Below, one piece after another: positions 42,881-52,265 of a stretch of 64,000 nucleotides of DNA. Source of the DNA: Paenibacillus eucommiae. Lineage in GTDB: Bacteria; Bacillota; Bacilli; Paenibacillales; NBRC-103111. The notes under the pieces are model-generated. The model searched no databases, was not told where the DNA came from, and saw nothing but the letters and a program-made list of their open reading frames with translations. The stretch covers positions 124,001-188,000 of the forward strand of contig NZ_JAGGLB010000013.1 in assembly GCF_017874215.1 (NCBI RefSeq), read 5' to 3'. How positions within the stretch are numbered: position 1 is the stretch's first letter; each line of letters opens with the position of its first letter. The translations under genes and the position numbers were made by a program.

Positions 42881-44362
42881 TTATTTTCTGAAATCAGATT
42901 GTACCTCTGTTGCTATCAGTTCCAGATGATTATCGGTTAATCGCAGTCGTGTCCGCTCTGCCTGATCGCCGGTCAGACGTATAAATACCGTCGCCGCCGC
43001 GTCGACCTTCATGCCCGCCACTTCAACTTCCCCCGCCTGATGCAATGCGATCACCGGAACATCAGCATTACCGCCATATGCTGCTCCCTGGACGCGATGC
43101 AATACGAGTTGCTCGATATGCTCGGCTTGCAACAGACTCCAGCAGTCTGGCAGCGCATTATCTGTCCAACGTACGCGCACCTGATGAAAACCGATCGATT
43201 TCACATGGCGGATATAAATATGATAGGGTGCAAAATGATGATACGCGTATCCTGTGATATCCTCGGGAATCCCCAATCCATATTTTTTCTTTCGCGGCGT
43301 TATTTCAAATTGCGACTGGGCAATCTGTACCTGCTCGATGCAGTCGCCGGGTTGCCCGACAACCGTACAGACTCCATTCGCTTCAGCGATCACTTGACTG
43401 ATTGAAATTCGGCGGATGCTTCCCCGATTTGTCATCAGAAAAAACGGCACGCCCTCAATATTCATCCGCAGCGTAATCCCCGTTACAACAACTCCAGCGA
43501 TTTCCCCATCCTCCGCTGTGAGGTTGATAAAACCGGCTGCTTCAGAGACAGAACAATTGGAGATGACAATCTGACTTACCAGGGAATACACACGCTCCGT
43601 AATCCACGGATCCAGTCCTGTGTAGATCCGAAAGCAATTGACCGAAGTATGAAATGTACAATTCGTGATCGTCATATAGCTGGCCGCTTGCGTTCCATTG
43701 GCATCAATCGCGATCGCATCGTCTCCGGTCTGAAAATGCGAATTCGCAATCGTTACGTAGCGACAGGAGCTTAGATGGAAGCCGTCGGTATTCGGTCCTC
43801 GCAAATCGTTGCTAATAGTCACTCCGTTGATATTTACACGATTGCAGTCGATCAGCCAGCCCGCATACACAGAACTGTGACTGATTGTGATTCCCTCAAT
43901 CAGCACATCTTCACAATGCTCGAACAATAACGACATCGGTCGCCAGTCCTTCGGCCAGTAGGCGATCAGGGTTGATTCCGAGCTGTTACCTGCTCCCTCT
44001 TTGGCTATCCAGAACGATTGATCCTGCCCGTCCAATCGGCCCCGACCGCTGATCGTGACTCCCGAAACGCCGATTGCACAAATATTACCGGGATAAGCTG
44101 TCGGATTGCCTGTACGCTGATAAACGTTTACCATCTCATAATGCTGTCGATCCGTACTAGCCAGCAGCACCGCGCCTGCATCCAGAACCAGCGATATATA
44201 GCTCCTCAAGTAAATCGTACCGATCAAATACCGTCCTGCCGGTACGAACACCATTCCGCCGCCTTCTGCTGCGCAAGCGTCGATCGTCTGCTGAAACGAA
44301 TGCGTTGCGGGTACAATCCCGTCGCCAACCGCTCCAAAAGCGACCACATCATAGCTCTTCAT
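42881..44362 (-). CDS. GH28-like right-handed beta-helix protein (polygalacturonase family)
   Basis: This is a predicted pectin- or rhamnogalacturonan-active enzyme of 493 residues without a signal peptide, so probably cytoplasmic. The N-terminal FGAVGDGIVPATHSFQQTIDACAAEGGGMVFVPAG is the pectate-lyase superfamily start. Two of the GH28 active-site motifs are clear: NTDGFH and TGDDAIAI. The third (G-H-G) is absent: TSVNCFRIYTG stands near its place, while RIYTG resembles the usual RIKT. The start at 44362 follows AAGGAAGAGGGCA. It lies 36 bases after the LplC-type permease gene, which suggests it acts on imported oligosaccharide. Confidence 0.85.
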   Translation of the reverse strand: MKSYDVVAFGAVGDGIVPATHSFQQTIDACAAEGGGMVFVPAGRYLIGTIYLRSYISLVLDAGAVLLASTDRQHYEMVNVYQRTGNPTAYPGNICAIGVSGVTISGRGRLDGQDQSFWIAKEGAGNSSESTLIAYWPKDWRPMSLLFEHCEDVLIEGITISHSSVYAGWLIDCNRVNINGVTISNDLRGPNTDGFHLSSCRYVTIANSHFQTGDDAIAIDANGTQAASYMTITNCTFHTSVNCFRIYTGLDPWITERVYSLVSQIVISNCSVSEAAGFINLTAEDGEIAGVVVTGITLRMNIEGVPFFLMTNRGSIRRISISQVIAEANGVCTVVGQPGDCIEQVQIAQSQFEITPRKKKYGLGIPEDITGYAYHHFAPYHIYIRHVKSIGFHQVRVRWTDNALPDCWSLLQAEHIEQLVLHRVQGAAYGGNADVPVIALHQAGEVEVAGMKVDAAATVFIRLTGDQAERTRLRLTDNHLELIATEVQSDFRK

Positions 44363-44398
44363 TGCCCTCTTCCTTTCTTCCTGCCGCACGCCGTACGG

Positions 44399-45283
44399 TT
44401 ACTCTTTCACGCTTCCCAGCACGATCCCTTTCACAAAATACCTTTGTAAAAACGGATACACCAGCAGCACAGGCAGCGCCCCTAAAAAGATTTGCGCCGC
44501 TTTAGCCGTTCTATCACTGATCGATGCCAGATTTTGAAAATCATTGCCGTTTATTTTGGTCAGATCCATTCCCTTGATAACGGTGTACAAATAGGTGGCC
44601 AACGGGTATTTATCCGGAGAATTCATGAGGATTAGGCCATCAAACCAGGAATTCCATTGTGTGACGATCATGAACAGTCCGACCGTTGCCAGTGCCGGTG
44701 TCGAAGCAGGCAGAGAAATACTCCACATCGCGCGCCAATAACCAGCGCCATCCATAAAAGCAGACTCCTCCATTTCTTTGGGCAATGCACGGAAAAAGTT
44801 CAACAGCAAAATAATGTTAAACACCGGCAATGCCGAAGGGAGAATCAACGCCCAGATGCTATCCAGAATACCAATGTACTTGATTGTCATATACCACGGA
44901 ATCAATCCGCCGCTGAAGATCATCGTAACCACAAAAAACCAGGCGTAAATCGCACGAAACTTGAACGTTTCTTTCTCTTTGGACAGCGGATAAGCACAAA
45001 GAATCGTCAGAATCATACCCAGCGTCGTGGCCAACACCACTCTGATCAGCGTCACAACCATTGAACGAAGAAATTCCGGTTTATTCAAAATAAACGAATA
45101 GGAATCTGTAGTGAACTCCACCGGCCAAAACTTGACTAATCCCGCTGCAGCTGCGCTACTGGTACTAAACGAAACAGCCAAAATATGAATAATCGGGACT
45201 ACACAACAGAAGGCAATTGTCGTTAAGAAAAATAAATTAAATACATGAAAGGTATAGTTGCTGAATGTTTTTCTTTCGAGCAT
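44399..45283 (-). CDS. Carbohydrate ABC permease, LplC/YtcP type
   Basis: This is a membrane subunit of the second sugar importer, 294 residues with six helices. The EAA loop reads EMEESAFMDGAGYWRAMWSISLPASTP, and the C-terminus QRYFVKGIVLGSVKE is the family hallmark. The GGLIPWYMTIKYIGILDSIWALILPSA stretch is typical of the LplC group, which handles complex plant or animal oligosaccharides. It starts ten bases after LplB behind AAGGAGG. Confidence 0.93.
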   Translation of the reverse strand: MLERKTFSNYTFHVFNLFFLTTIAFCCVVPIIHILAVSFSTSSAAAAGLVKFWPVEFTTDSYSFILNKPEFLRSMVVTLIRVVLATTLGMILTILCAYPLSKEKETFKFRAIYAWFFVVTMIFSGGLIPWYMTIKYIGILDSIWALILPSALPVFNIILLLNFFRALPKEMEESAFMDGAGYWRAMWSISLPASTPALATVGLFMIVTQWNSWFDGLILMNSPDKYPLATYLYTVIKGMDLTKINGNDFQNLASISDRTAKAAQIFLGALPVLLVYPFLQRYFVKGIVLGSVKE

Positions 45284-45293
45284 GACTGCCTCC

Positions 45294-46187
45294 TTAAAAA
45301 ATCCGATAATTCATAAACTTGTACGCCGTCCAGTAGGAGATGGAGATTAACAGCATTGCAATGACCGATTTAAACATGCCGATCGCCGTAGCCAAACCGT
45401 ACTGGAAATCAATCATACCCATCCGGTACACAAAGGTATCGAGAATGTCACCGCTTGTATATACTGCCGGATTATATAAATTAAACACCTGATCAAATCC
45501 GGCATTCAGTACATTCCCAAGACTTAACGTCGCCAGCAGCACAATGATCGTTCTCATCCCAGGCAACGTTATATGCCACATCTGTCTCCGGCGTCCGGCC
45601 CCGTCGATAACAGCTGCTTCATACAAGGAAGGATTAACACTCGTAATCGCTGCCAAGTATACGATCGTGTTAAAACCAAATTCCTTCCACACATCTGATA
45701 CGATAAGTACTGTCGGAAACCATGCGTTGCGGCTGAGAAAAGAGATCCGATCGACACCGACTGAATGCAGCAGCTGATTGATAATCCCATCCAGCGATAA
45801 AATATCTGTTAAAATGCCGCCTAGAATAACCCACGACAGAAAGTGCGGCAAGTAAATCAGCGTCTGATAGCTGCGCTTCAGAAAATGAATCCGCACTTCG
45901 TTAAGCAGCAAAGCAACAAAAATGGGCACGATCAACCCAGCTAAAATTTTCATCGAAGCGATCGAGAGGGTATTGCTCAGCACAATGGAGAAATCAGGCA
46001 GTGAGAAAGCGAATTTGAAGTTGTCCAGCCCGATCCAGCTTGAACCGAACAAACCGTTTACTGGAAAAAACCGTTGAAACGCGATGACAATCCCCACCAT
46101 CGGCGCATAGCTGAATACAAGCGCAAATATTACCCCGGGTATGAGCATTACGTGCAACGGGTACTGTTTAGTATAAATTTTGTTCAT
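45294..46187 (-). CDS. Carbohydrate ABC permease, LplB type
   Basis: This is the other membrane subunit, 297 residues with six helices. It has the LplB signature AFQRFFPVNGLFGSSWIGLDNF, and the EAA loop reads LYEAAVIDGAGRRRQMWHITLPGMRT. The ATG at 46187 follows CAGGAGCGC; the frame is open to 46274, but that part crosses the intercistronic stem-loop and overlaps the binding-protein gene. Confidence 0.93.
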   Translation of the reverse strand: MNKIYTKQYPLHVMLIPGVIFALVFSYAPMVGIVIAFQRFFPVNGLFGSSWIGLDNFKFAFSLPDFSIVLSNTLSIASMKILAGLIVPIFVALLLNEVRIHFLKRSYQTLIYLPHFLSWVILGGILTDILSLDGIINQLLHSVGVDRISFLSRNAWFPTVLIVSDVWKEFGFNTIVYLAAITSVNPSLYEAAVIDGAGRRRQMWHITLPGMRTIIVLLATLSLGNVLNAGFDQVFNLYNPAVYTSGDILDTFVYRMGMIDFQYGLATAIGMFKSVIAMLLISISYWTAYKFMNYRIF

Positions 46188-46217
46188 AATGCGCTCCTGT
46201 CTCGTTGTCAGGCTATT

Positions 46218-46248
46218 GAAAAGAGGAGGGAGATTTTCCTCCTCTTTC
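46218..46248 (-). other. Intercistronic stem-loop between binding protein and LplB
   Basis: On the minus strand GAAAGAGGAGG pairs with CCTCCTCTTTTC around AAAATCTC. No T-run follows. It is placed as in the first importer locus, and probably serves to give more binding protein than permease. Confidence 0.65.
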
Positions 46249-46255
46249 GGATTGT

Positions 46256-47950
46256 TTACTGATTGGAATTCCATTCGGTAATTTCTTTAGCAATCTCGTC
46301 TCCGCCAAGCTTATGCCAATTCTGAACAAAGTTATCGAATTCATCGATGGCAACCTCGCCCATAATAATTTTCGCAAACGTTTCATCTTCCATTTTGGTC
46401 AGCACGCCGCCCTTTTGCGACATCGTTTCCGTTGCCGCGCCGAAAAACCCAGGATTTTGCACAAGATTCTGATCAATCTTTTCCTTCACGAATGGCCATG
46501 CGCTCGTTTCTCCGTACATCCCTTCTTCATACCATTGCTTCAAATCGCCGTTTTGGTAATCAACTAATTTCGCGTAATATCCGGCCTCTTCCGCATTCAA
46601 GCCGCTGGCGTCTTTCGCTTGCAGCGCCTTGACCAGGTTAAGATGAATATCCAGATTGCCGTTCGGTTTGGAGGCATACAACAACGGATAATTGTTGTAC
46701 AGGAAACCGTCTTTGGCGATAAAGTAGTTTTCAATATCGATATCTTCGTAAGCTTTTTTGATCATCAAATTGAGCATTTTAATCGCTGCTTCCGGGTGAG
46801 CAGCATCCTTTTTCACTACAATGTATTTGTTAACCGGAAAGTCAAATTGAATTTTTGCAGGTGTACTGTCGGCAGATGGAATCCCATAAGCGACCCAACG
46901 CGCTTTTGGATCCTGATCGATATTGGATTGTAGCGGATAAGTCGGGTTCCACCAGGCTCCATACTGAATGCCCACTTTGCCCCCGGCCAGTTGCTCAATA
47001 TTCTTATCTCCAGCTTTCACGATAAACTCAGGATCAATCAGCCCCGCCTTGAACATCTCGCTTAGCTTGGCCAGTGCAGCCTTAGTCTCCGGTTGGACGC
47101 TGCCATATACAAATTTCCCGGCTTCATCCTGGTACCACTGATTCGGATAAGCATGATAGCCATTGAAAAAGCCTTTTAACGATGCGAAGCTGGCTTTGGT
47201 CATCACCTGACTGACCGCAATGCCAAATGTGTCAGACACATTGTTGCCATCCGGATCACGGGCGACAAATGCTTGCGCAATCGCTTCAACATCGGCCAAT
47301 GTCTGGGGAGCTGCTAACTTCAGCTTGTCTAGCCAATCCTTGCGGATCCACAGTACCTGCGCCGAGTCCGAGGCAGAACCGACTGTCGGGATCGCCATCA
47401 GTTTGCTTTGGTTGGAAGCAGACTTCATCTGCAACGGATCCATAGCCAAGATCTGCTTAGTCAGCTCCGAAGCATACTTGTCATAAATTTCTGTCAGATC
47501 GGCGATCTGATCGGATTCAATCAGTTGTTTAAGCTGTGAGCTATTTACATGAAACAAATCGGGCAAATCTCCAGAAGCTATCGAAACGTTCAGCTTCTGA
47601 TCATACTCCCCTTGCGTCGTCCATTGGTACTTGAGCTTGATACCCAACTGCTCCTCAAACGCTCGGCTCCACACATTGTTTTCAAGAGATTCTCCTTCAC
47701 GGAAATTAACACCGCTTACATCTCGCACTGCCGTAACTTCGACAGCCGGATCATTTTTACCCAATGGATCGACTGCTTCCGACTGCTCAGAAACTTTGCT
47801 GGCACTGCTTTCTGTCTGCTCTTTAACCGACGGCGCTGGAGACGTTTGCTGCCCTTCTCCGCCTTGCTCCCCCTTGCTGCATGCTGTAACCGTTATTAGA
47901 ACAGCGATTAACAAAAACAAAAATCCAACCCGAAACCCCTTGATGCCCAT
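46256..47950 (-). CDS. Extracellular sugar-binding lipoprotein, LplA type
   Basis: This is the substrate-binding lipoprotein of importer 2, 564 residues. The signal peptide ends in ITVTAC, and a Gln/Ser/Pro/Glu-rich linker follows. The longer size, the NVWSRAFEEQLGIKLKYQW region and WPFVKEKIDQNLVQNPGFFGAATETM near the C-terminus mark the LplA-like group. The start follows CCAGGAGG. It has its own promoter (47992-48020) with a large inverted repeat just upstream, so it is probably switched on by the YesN-type regulator encoded next door. Confidence 0.93.
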   Translation of the reverse strand: MGIKGFRVGFLFLLIAVLITVTACSKGEQGGEGQQTSPAPSVKEQTESSASKVSEQSEAVDPLGKNDPAVEVTAVRDVSGVNFREGESLENNVWSRAFEEQLGIKLKYQWTTQGEYDQKLNVSIASGDLPDLFHVNSSQLKQLIESDQIADLTEIYDKYASELTKQILAMDPLQMKSASNQSKLMAIPTVGSASDSAQVLWIRKDWLDKLKLAAPQTLADVEAIAQAFVARDPDGNNVSDTFGIAVSQVMTKASFASLKGFFNGYHAYPNQWYQDEAGKFVYGSVQPETKAALAKLSEMFKAGLIDPEFIVKAGDKNIEQLAGGKVGIQYGAWWNPTYPLQSNIDQDPKARWVAYGIPSADSTPAKIQFDFPVNKYIVVKKDAAHPEAAIKMLNLMIKKAYEDIDIENYFIAKDGFLYNNYPLLYASKPNGNLDIHLNLVKALQAKDASGLNAEEAGYYAKLVDYQNGDLKQWYEEGMYGETSAWPFVKEKIDQNLVQNPGFFGAATETMSQKGGVLTKMEDETFAKIIMGEVAIDEFDNFVQNWHKLGGDEIAKEITEWNSNQ

Positions 47951-47991
47951 CTGTTTTCCTCCTGGTAACCTATATTTTTATGCCTGTATTC

Positions 47992-48020
47992 AGTATAGGC
48001 ACGAATGACACCGCTCTCAA
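47992..48020 (-). promoter_or_regulatory. Promoter of the LplA-type operon
   Basis: On the minus strand: -35 TTGAGA (48020-48015), 17 bases, -10 TATACT (47997-47992). The message would carry the binding protein, two permeases, the GH28-like and the SLH/DUF4838 genes. Confidence 0.7.
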
Positions 48021-48065
48021 TCAGACAATGTTTACATACTGAACCTTTCTTTACACATTGTCTGA
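48021..48065. promoter_or_regulatory. Perfect 11-bp inverted repeat touching the -35
   Basis: TCAGACAATGT (48021-48031) and its exact complement ACATTGTCTGA (48055-48065) are separated by 23 bases. The right end reaches almost to the YesN-type stop codon, and the left end abuts the -35 of the operon. It lacks a T-run, so an activator site is more likely than a terminator. Confidence 0.7.
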
Positions 48066-48068
48066 CAG

Positions 48069-49727
48069 CTATAAAAATTCACGATATTCGGTTGGGGTCA
48101 TCCCGGTATGCTTCTTAAAAAAGCGCGTAAAGTAAGTGGGCGACTCAAAGCCAAGCGACTCAGCGACCTCCTGGATTTGCTGATCCGGCTCGCACAGCCG
48201 TTTTTTGGCAGCCGTCAAGCGCTCATTTGTGATGTATTCCGTCAGTCCCTCTCCTGTTGTTTCCTTGTACAGCCGCGACAAATACGAATGGTTGTATCCG
48301 GCAATTTTGCTGAGTTGCTCCAATGAAAGAACTCCCCCCAGATTGCTCTGAATGTACTGCCTGACCTTGCGGACAACTTCCCGTTCACGGTCTGCCAATT
48401 GATGCTGCTGCTTATGGAAAATAGACGCAGCCAACTGCCACAGCTTGGCCGATATGTCACCCCAGGTCTGATGGTGTCCGTATAACAATTGATCGTATTC
48501 GAACCATGCCGACCAACTCTCCCGTTGATCCGACTGATAAATGTGTGAGAAAAAAATGGACAGCAGCGAATGATAGATTTGCAGCCAAAGCTCGTCCTGC
48601 CTGATCTGATCTGCCCGGACCCGCCCGGTCACTTCCCGGAACAGCTCCCGGAACGGTTCGATCTGACCTTTCTCGAGATAACTTTGCAATTGCAGCCAAT
48701 GATTTGGCCGTAGTTCATAGAAACGTTTACTGTCATGGCCAAGGGTTCTGGTCGGCAGGTCTGTTTCCACTGCCGCCATCTGCTGCTGCATGCCATATTG
48801 CGTATAGAAAACAGCCTTCATTCTGGCGAACTCCGCGCTGCAAACCGCCCAACTGACCGGCTCGCCAGCCGCCAGCAAGGAAAGCTTCAGCTGTAAATGC
48901 TGCATACAATCCGACTGAATATGCGTCAGCACATTGGCGATACGGTGCTTGAGCGTTTCCCAACTGGAACTGGTTCCATCAGCGGCTACACTGTTCCGGC
49001 CTGCCCCGGACTGTGGCTGGATCAGCCACACCCATTTGGTCTGTTCGTAGAACAGGCCATGCCATTGAGCATGCCCATGAAAATAACGATCGACGACTGT
49101 ACTCACGGCATAGATTTGTGAACTCTGAACAGTTGCAATGCCAATGTTATCCCTATTTTCTAACCGGCCCAACAGCATTAATACAGGCAGCTCCGCTTCA
49201 AGCGGCAGCTGCAGTTCAAGCAACTGTCCTGGCAAAGCCGCAAGCTCCGCCGATCCATTCAGCAACTCCCCTATATATTGCTGCTGCAAAATGGGTAGCG
49301 ATGCCTGCATCTGTTTCTTCGCCAGTTCCATCAATTGTTTCGCTTCATCGGCACTGCGCAGTAGGTCCAGCGCTTTATCTACCGCCTGAACAATGATCTC
49401 GTCGGATTCCGTCTTCAGAATGTAATTGATGCTATCATTGCGCAGAGCCGTCTGAATATAGTTGAAATCATTGTATCCGGTCAAAAAGATCATTTTGCAA
49501 CTCGGCCAAAGCCGAATAATTTGCTCATGCAAAACCAAACCGGTCATCCCCGGCATCCGAATATCCGATACAACAATATCCATTTTGGTGCTTTCCAACA
49601 TCTCTATCGCCTCAAACGGAGAGTATGCCCGATAATAGTGGATCGTCTCCTGATAAGTTTCCTCAAACAAGGTGATCAGCCCGTCAACAATATAATCCTC
49701 ATCATCTACGACCAGCAAATTGTACAT
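48069..49727 (-). CDS. YesN-type response regulator (receiver plus AraC DNA-binding domain)
   Basis: This is a transcription factor of 552 residues. The receiver (1-120) has VVDDEDYIVDGL, phospho-acceptor Asp in MDIVVSDIRMPGMTG and K in NYILKTESDE. A poorly conserved middle of about 300 residues follows. The C-terminal AraC helix-turn-helix pair reads LSLEQLSKIAGYNHSYLSRL then QIQEVAESLGFESPTYFTRF. It is encoded three bases after the sensor kinase and directly before the operon it probably activates. Confidence 0.93.
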   Translation of the reverse strand: MYNLLVVDDEDYIVDGLITLFEETYQETIHYYRAYSPFEAIEMLESTKMDIVVSDIRMPGMTGLVLHEQIIRLWPSCKMIFLTGYNDFNYIQTALRNDSINYILKTESDEIIVQAVDKALDLLRSADEAKQLMELAKKQMQASLPILQQQYIGELLNGSAELAALPGQLLELQLPLEAELPVLMLLGRLENRDNIGIATVQSSQIYAVSTVVDRYFHGHAQWHGLFYEQTKWVWLIQPQSGAGRNSVAADGTSSSWETLKHRIANVLTHIQSDCMQHLQLKLSLLAAGEPVSWAVCSAEFARMKAVFYTQYGMQQQMAAVETDLPTRTLGHDSKRFYELRPNHWLQLQSYLEKGQIEPFRELFREVTGRVRADQIRQDELWLQIYHSLLSIFFSHIYQSDQRESWSAWFEYDQLLYGHHQTWGDISAKLWQLAASIFHKQQHQLADREREVVRKVRQYIQSNLGGVLSLEQLSKIAGYNHSYLSRLYKETTGEGLTEYITNERLTAAKKRLCEPDQQIQEVAESLGFESPTYFTRFFKKHTGMTPTEYREFL

Positions 49728-49730
49728 ATT

Positions 49731-51482
49731 TCAATTCTCCTGTCCGGGTATATAAATTTGCACGCATAATCCGCCAATCGACGCACGTAAGACCCATAAA
49801 CCAAACGGTTTACCGAATTTCAACTGAATGCGTCTATGGACGTTGATCATCCCTGTCGTTTCGGCTATATCATTGTATCCTGTCAATTTCCTTTGCAATT
49901 GAACAATCTGCTCGTCAGCGATCTCTTCGCCATTATCCTCGATACTGATTACAATTCCATCAGCGCCGGTGACGAATCGGATCGTGACCAGACCGTCCGA
50001 CCGCTTGTTGAGCAATCCGTGCTCGTAAGCGTTTTCGATGATCGGCTGCAGGAGCAGGCGCGGCAGCATCAGTCGATGATGCTCCGGCAACAGCGGGTCA
50101 TAAACCGTCTTCATCCGCCGCTTATACCGAAACATCTGGATCTCGATGTATGCCTGCGTGTGATTCCACTCCTCCAGTAGAGAGACATCTTCACTTTCAT
50201 TGCGGGTAATAAACCGGAAGTACTCTCCCAGATGCTTAGCCAACCGCTGCACATTATCGAGATCCTTCATATGCGCAATACGGTACAGCACAAAATAACT
50301 GTTATACAGAAAATGCGGATTGATCTGCGACTGCAATTGCTTGAGCTCTGCCCGCTGGGTACGAATCTGCTGCTCGTAAACTTCGTATATCAATACATCA
50401 AGCCGCCTCGTCATCGCATTGAACTGATTGTACATATAATTAAATTCATCCCTGAACCGGTATTTAATCGTAACGCCGGTGCGGCCGTGCTCAACATTGC
50501 GCAACGCCTGAACCATAACCTGAATCGGTTTTCGAATCAGCCGGTGAATCCAGTAAGCGAACAGCGCTACGACAAACAAGGATACGATCGACAAAGCAAC
50601 CAGCCAGGTCTGATTCTCCTTCAAAGGTCCAAGGATCTTATCTTCCTGCACATAGAACAGCAAAGTAGTTCCCGTCCGTTCCGAACGCTCCATCGACACG
50701 AAATAACGAACATCATCGATTTTAATCCACTCATTCTGTTCCATTTTCTTCTCCGCGATAAATGCTTGCACATAAGGCTGGAAATGGGCACGCATATCTT
50801 CATTCTCACCGCTCTGGAGCGTCCAGTCCATCTCGGAGCCAAACAGCATTCCCCCTCCTCGCAAGATGAATACCATTTCAGAGAGTGACTGCACAATCTT
50901 TTCCTGCGACAAAAGAATCTTTACTGAATACAGCGGTGCAACTCCTTCTGGAAGAGATAACGGGTATGCGCCGTAAATATAATACTCATTGGAGTCTTCA
51001 ATGATTGAATCATCCAAAACTGTATTTAGTTGAAGTAACTCAATCTCATTTACAGAATTTTCATAGGATGTGACTGAGATTGTTCGATTAAGGGAGGGGA
51101 TGCCGACTTCGACATCGCTTACATATAAGCTGGAGGATCTGAGTACATTTAATCGGCCGACGATCCGACTGACAGACTGAGCAAATTGGTAGGGAGACAT
51201 AATGCTGGACAGCACGCTGATATCCTGCAAATCCTTGTCCAATATGTATTCGTTCCGCATGTTGATAACTCTGAGCATCTCGCTGTCAAACGTGCTCTGG
51301 TAGGAGTTGACTTTCGATTTGATCGTCTTTTCAATTTCCGTTTTGACTTTCTGAGCTCCGTCGTAGTTGGCAATCAGCGCCACTGTAAAGACCGGTATTA
51401 ACACAATTAAAAACGAACTTAGTAATTTCGTATAAATCGAGAAGTTTTTGTTCCGAAGAAATAGAACAATATGCATACACAT
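49731..51482 (-). CDS. YesM-type sensor histidine kinase
   Basis: This is a membrane sensor of 583 residues paired with the YesN-type regulator. One membrane helix near the N-terminus (SIYTKLLSSFLIVLIPVFTV), an extracellular sensor of about 230 residues and a second helix (about 300-320) lead to a HAMP domain (KPIQVMVQALRNVEHGRTGV). The His_kinase domain has LQSQINPHFLYNSYFVLYRIA with the phosphorylated His, and the ATPase domain has NAYEHGLLNKRSDG. The start at 51482 is the best guess: the frame is open to 51563, and a second ATG lies at 51476. It probably senses an oligosaccharide or the state of its binding protein. Confidence 0.88.
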   Translation of the reverse strand: MCMHIVLFLRNKNFSIYTKLLSSFLIVLIPVFTVALIANYDGAQKVKTEIEKTIKSKVNSYQSTFDSEMLRVINMRNEYILDKDLQDISVLSSIMSPYQFAQSVSRIVGRLNVLRSSSLYVSDVEVGIPSLNRTISVTSYENSVNEIELLQLNTVLDDSIIEDSNEYYIYGAYPLSLPEGVAPLYSVKILLSQEKIVQSLSEMVFILRGGGMLFGSEMDWTLQSGENEDMRAHFQPYVQAFIAEKKMEQNEWIKIDDVRYFVSMERSERTGTTLLFYVQEDKILGPLKENQTWLVALSIVSLFVVALFAYWIHRLIRKPIQVMVQALRNVEHGRTGVTIKYRFRDEFNYMYNQFNAMTRRLDVLIYEVYEQQIRTQRAELKQLQSQINPHFLYNSYFVLYRIAHMKDLDNVQRLAKHLGEYFRFITRNESEDVSLLEEWNHTQAYIEIQMFRYKRRMKTVYDPLLPEHHRLMLPRLLLQPIIENAYEHGLLNKRSDGLVTIRFVTGADGIVISIEDNGEEIADEQIVQLQRKLTGYNDIAETTGMINVHRRIQLKFGKPFGLWVLRASIGGLCVQIYIPGQEN

Positions 51483-51623
51483 GTCCCCCACATAACTAAT
51501 TTGAAGTATGCAGACATTATAAAGTAATTCCTTCAGAGGCGCTAGATCCTTCAGGAATAACAAATGGGGTTGAGCCGTTTTGGGATCTCGATAATTCCAA
51601 TTACACCAAACAAAATGGTGTTT

Positions 51624-51705
51624 TGTACTTGGTTATATATTTCATAAACCTATATAAATGGTGTTGTACTTGGTTATATATTTCATAAACCTATATAAAT
51701 GGTGT
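51624..51705. repeat. Tandem 41-bp direct repeat, putative transposon end
   Basis: Two identical 41-bp units stand head to tail (51624-51664 and 51665-51705). Each begins TGTACTTGGTTATATATTTC and ends TATAAATGGTGT. The second unit overlaps the end of the tnsA-like fragment. A degenerate inverted match (ACACCAT, ATAT, TTTATG, AAATA in order) lies on the far side at about 52062-52095. Bases 51483-51623 upstream hold nothing I recognise apart from ACACCA...TGGTGT. Confidence 0.7.
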
Positions 51706-52054
51706 GGTATAGAAACGGAATCGTATGCTTACGAAATACCAACGTATCAGGAATATGATTCCACGCTTCTTCTCCATGGTTTTCAATCGAAACTTCAACG
51801 GGTTGCACGTAGTATCTTACAACTGACTGATCCAGCCCCAAGTAATAATAAAAGAGTCTTTCCCCTAAGGATTCATACTCCACGGGACGTTCCGTTTTGT
51901 GACTGTAGAAACTCCCAATGATATGCGGATGCTGGTGACTACTCCAGTTATTTACCTTCCGCTTTGGAGTATACAGAAAATCCTCTTGCTTCCAATTCAT
52001 GTTTGACCAGTCATAACCCACACGACTCCCCCGATAAGTATCACTTATTATCAA
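51683..52054 (-). pseudogene. Truncated TnsA-like transposon endonuclease
   Basis: This is the N-terminal part of a TnsA-type protein, the nuclease that cuts the 5' ends in Tn7-like transposition. Visible are the GSFYSHKTERPVEYESLGER stretch with a candidate catalytic Glu, LFYYYLGLDQSVVRYYVQPVEV, and HIPDTLVF with the conserved Asp. Normal TnsA is about 270 residues; here only 123 codons remain, and the last eight are encoded by the flanking 41-bp repeat. No tnsB or tnsC is present. The apparent start is TTG at 52054; a GTG at 52021 is equally possible. Confidence 0.65.
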
Positions 52055-52131
52055 AATAAAACACCATGTTCCATATTATCATTTATGCACAAATACTGGG
52101 TATGATGAACATGTAGGATTATTAAAAAGAC

Positions 52132-52171
52132 AAAAAAACCTTGATAGACCAATCAAACTGGCTATCAAGGT
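52132..52171 (-). terminator. Terminator of the Ytr/Nat-like ABC operon
   Basis: On the minus strand ACCTTGATAG and its partner CTATCAAGGT form a long stem with an inner CCA/TGG pairing, followed by seven T. Between it and the last gene (52172-52265) lie TTGTCTCA/TTGTCTTA-like words at 52180, 52203, 52225 and 52261. Confidence 0.85.
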
Positions 52172-52265
52172 CTTAATGTTTGTCTCAAACATGTGACACT
52201 ATTTGTCTTATTTATTAACGTAATCAGTCTCAATTATAGACGTTACCCACAACAATTATATTGTC

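Noticed and set aside
51658..51921. 87-codon open frame on the + strand
   Set aside because: It is antisense to the tnsA fragment and starts inside the 41-bp repeat; no ribosome site.
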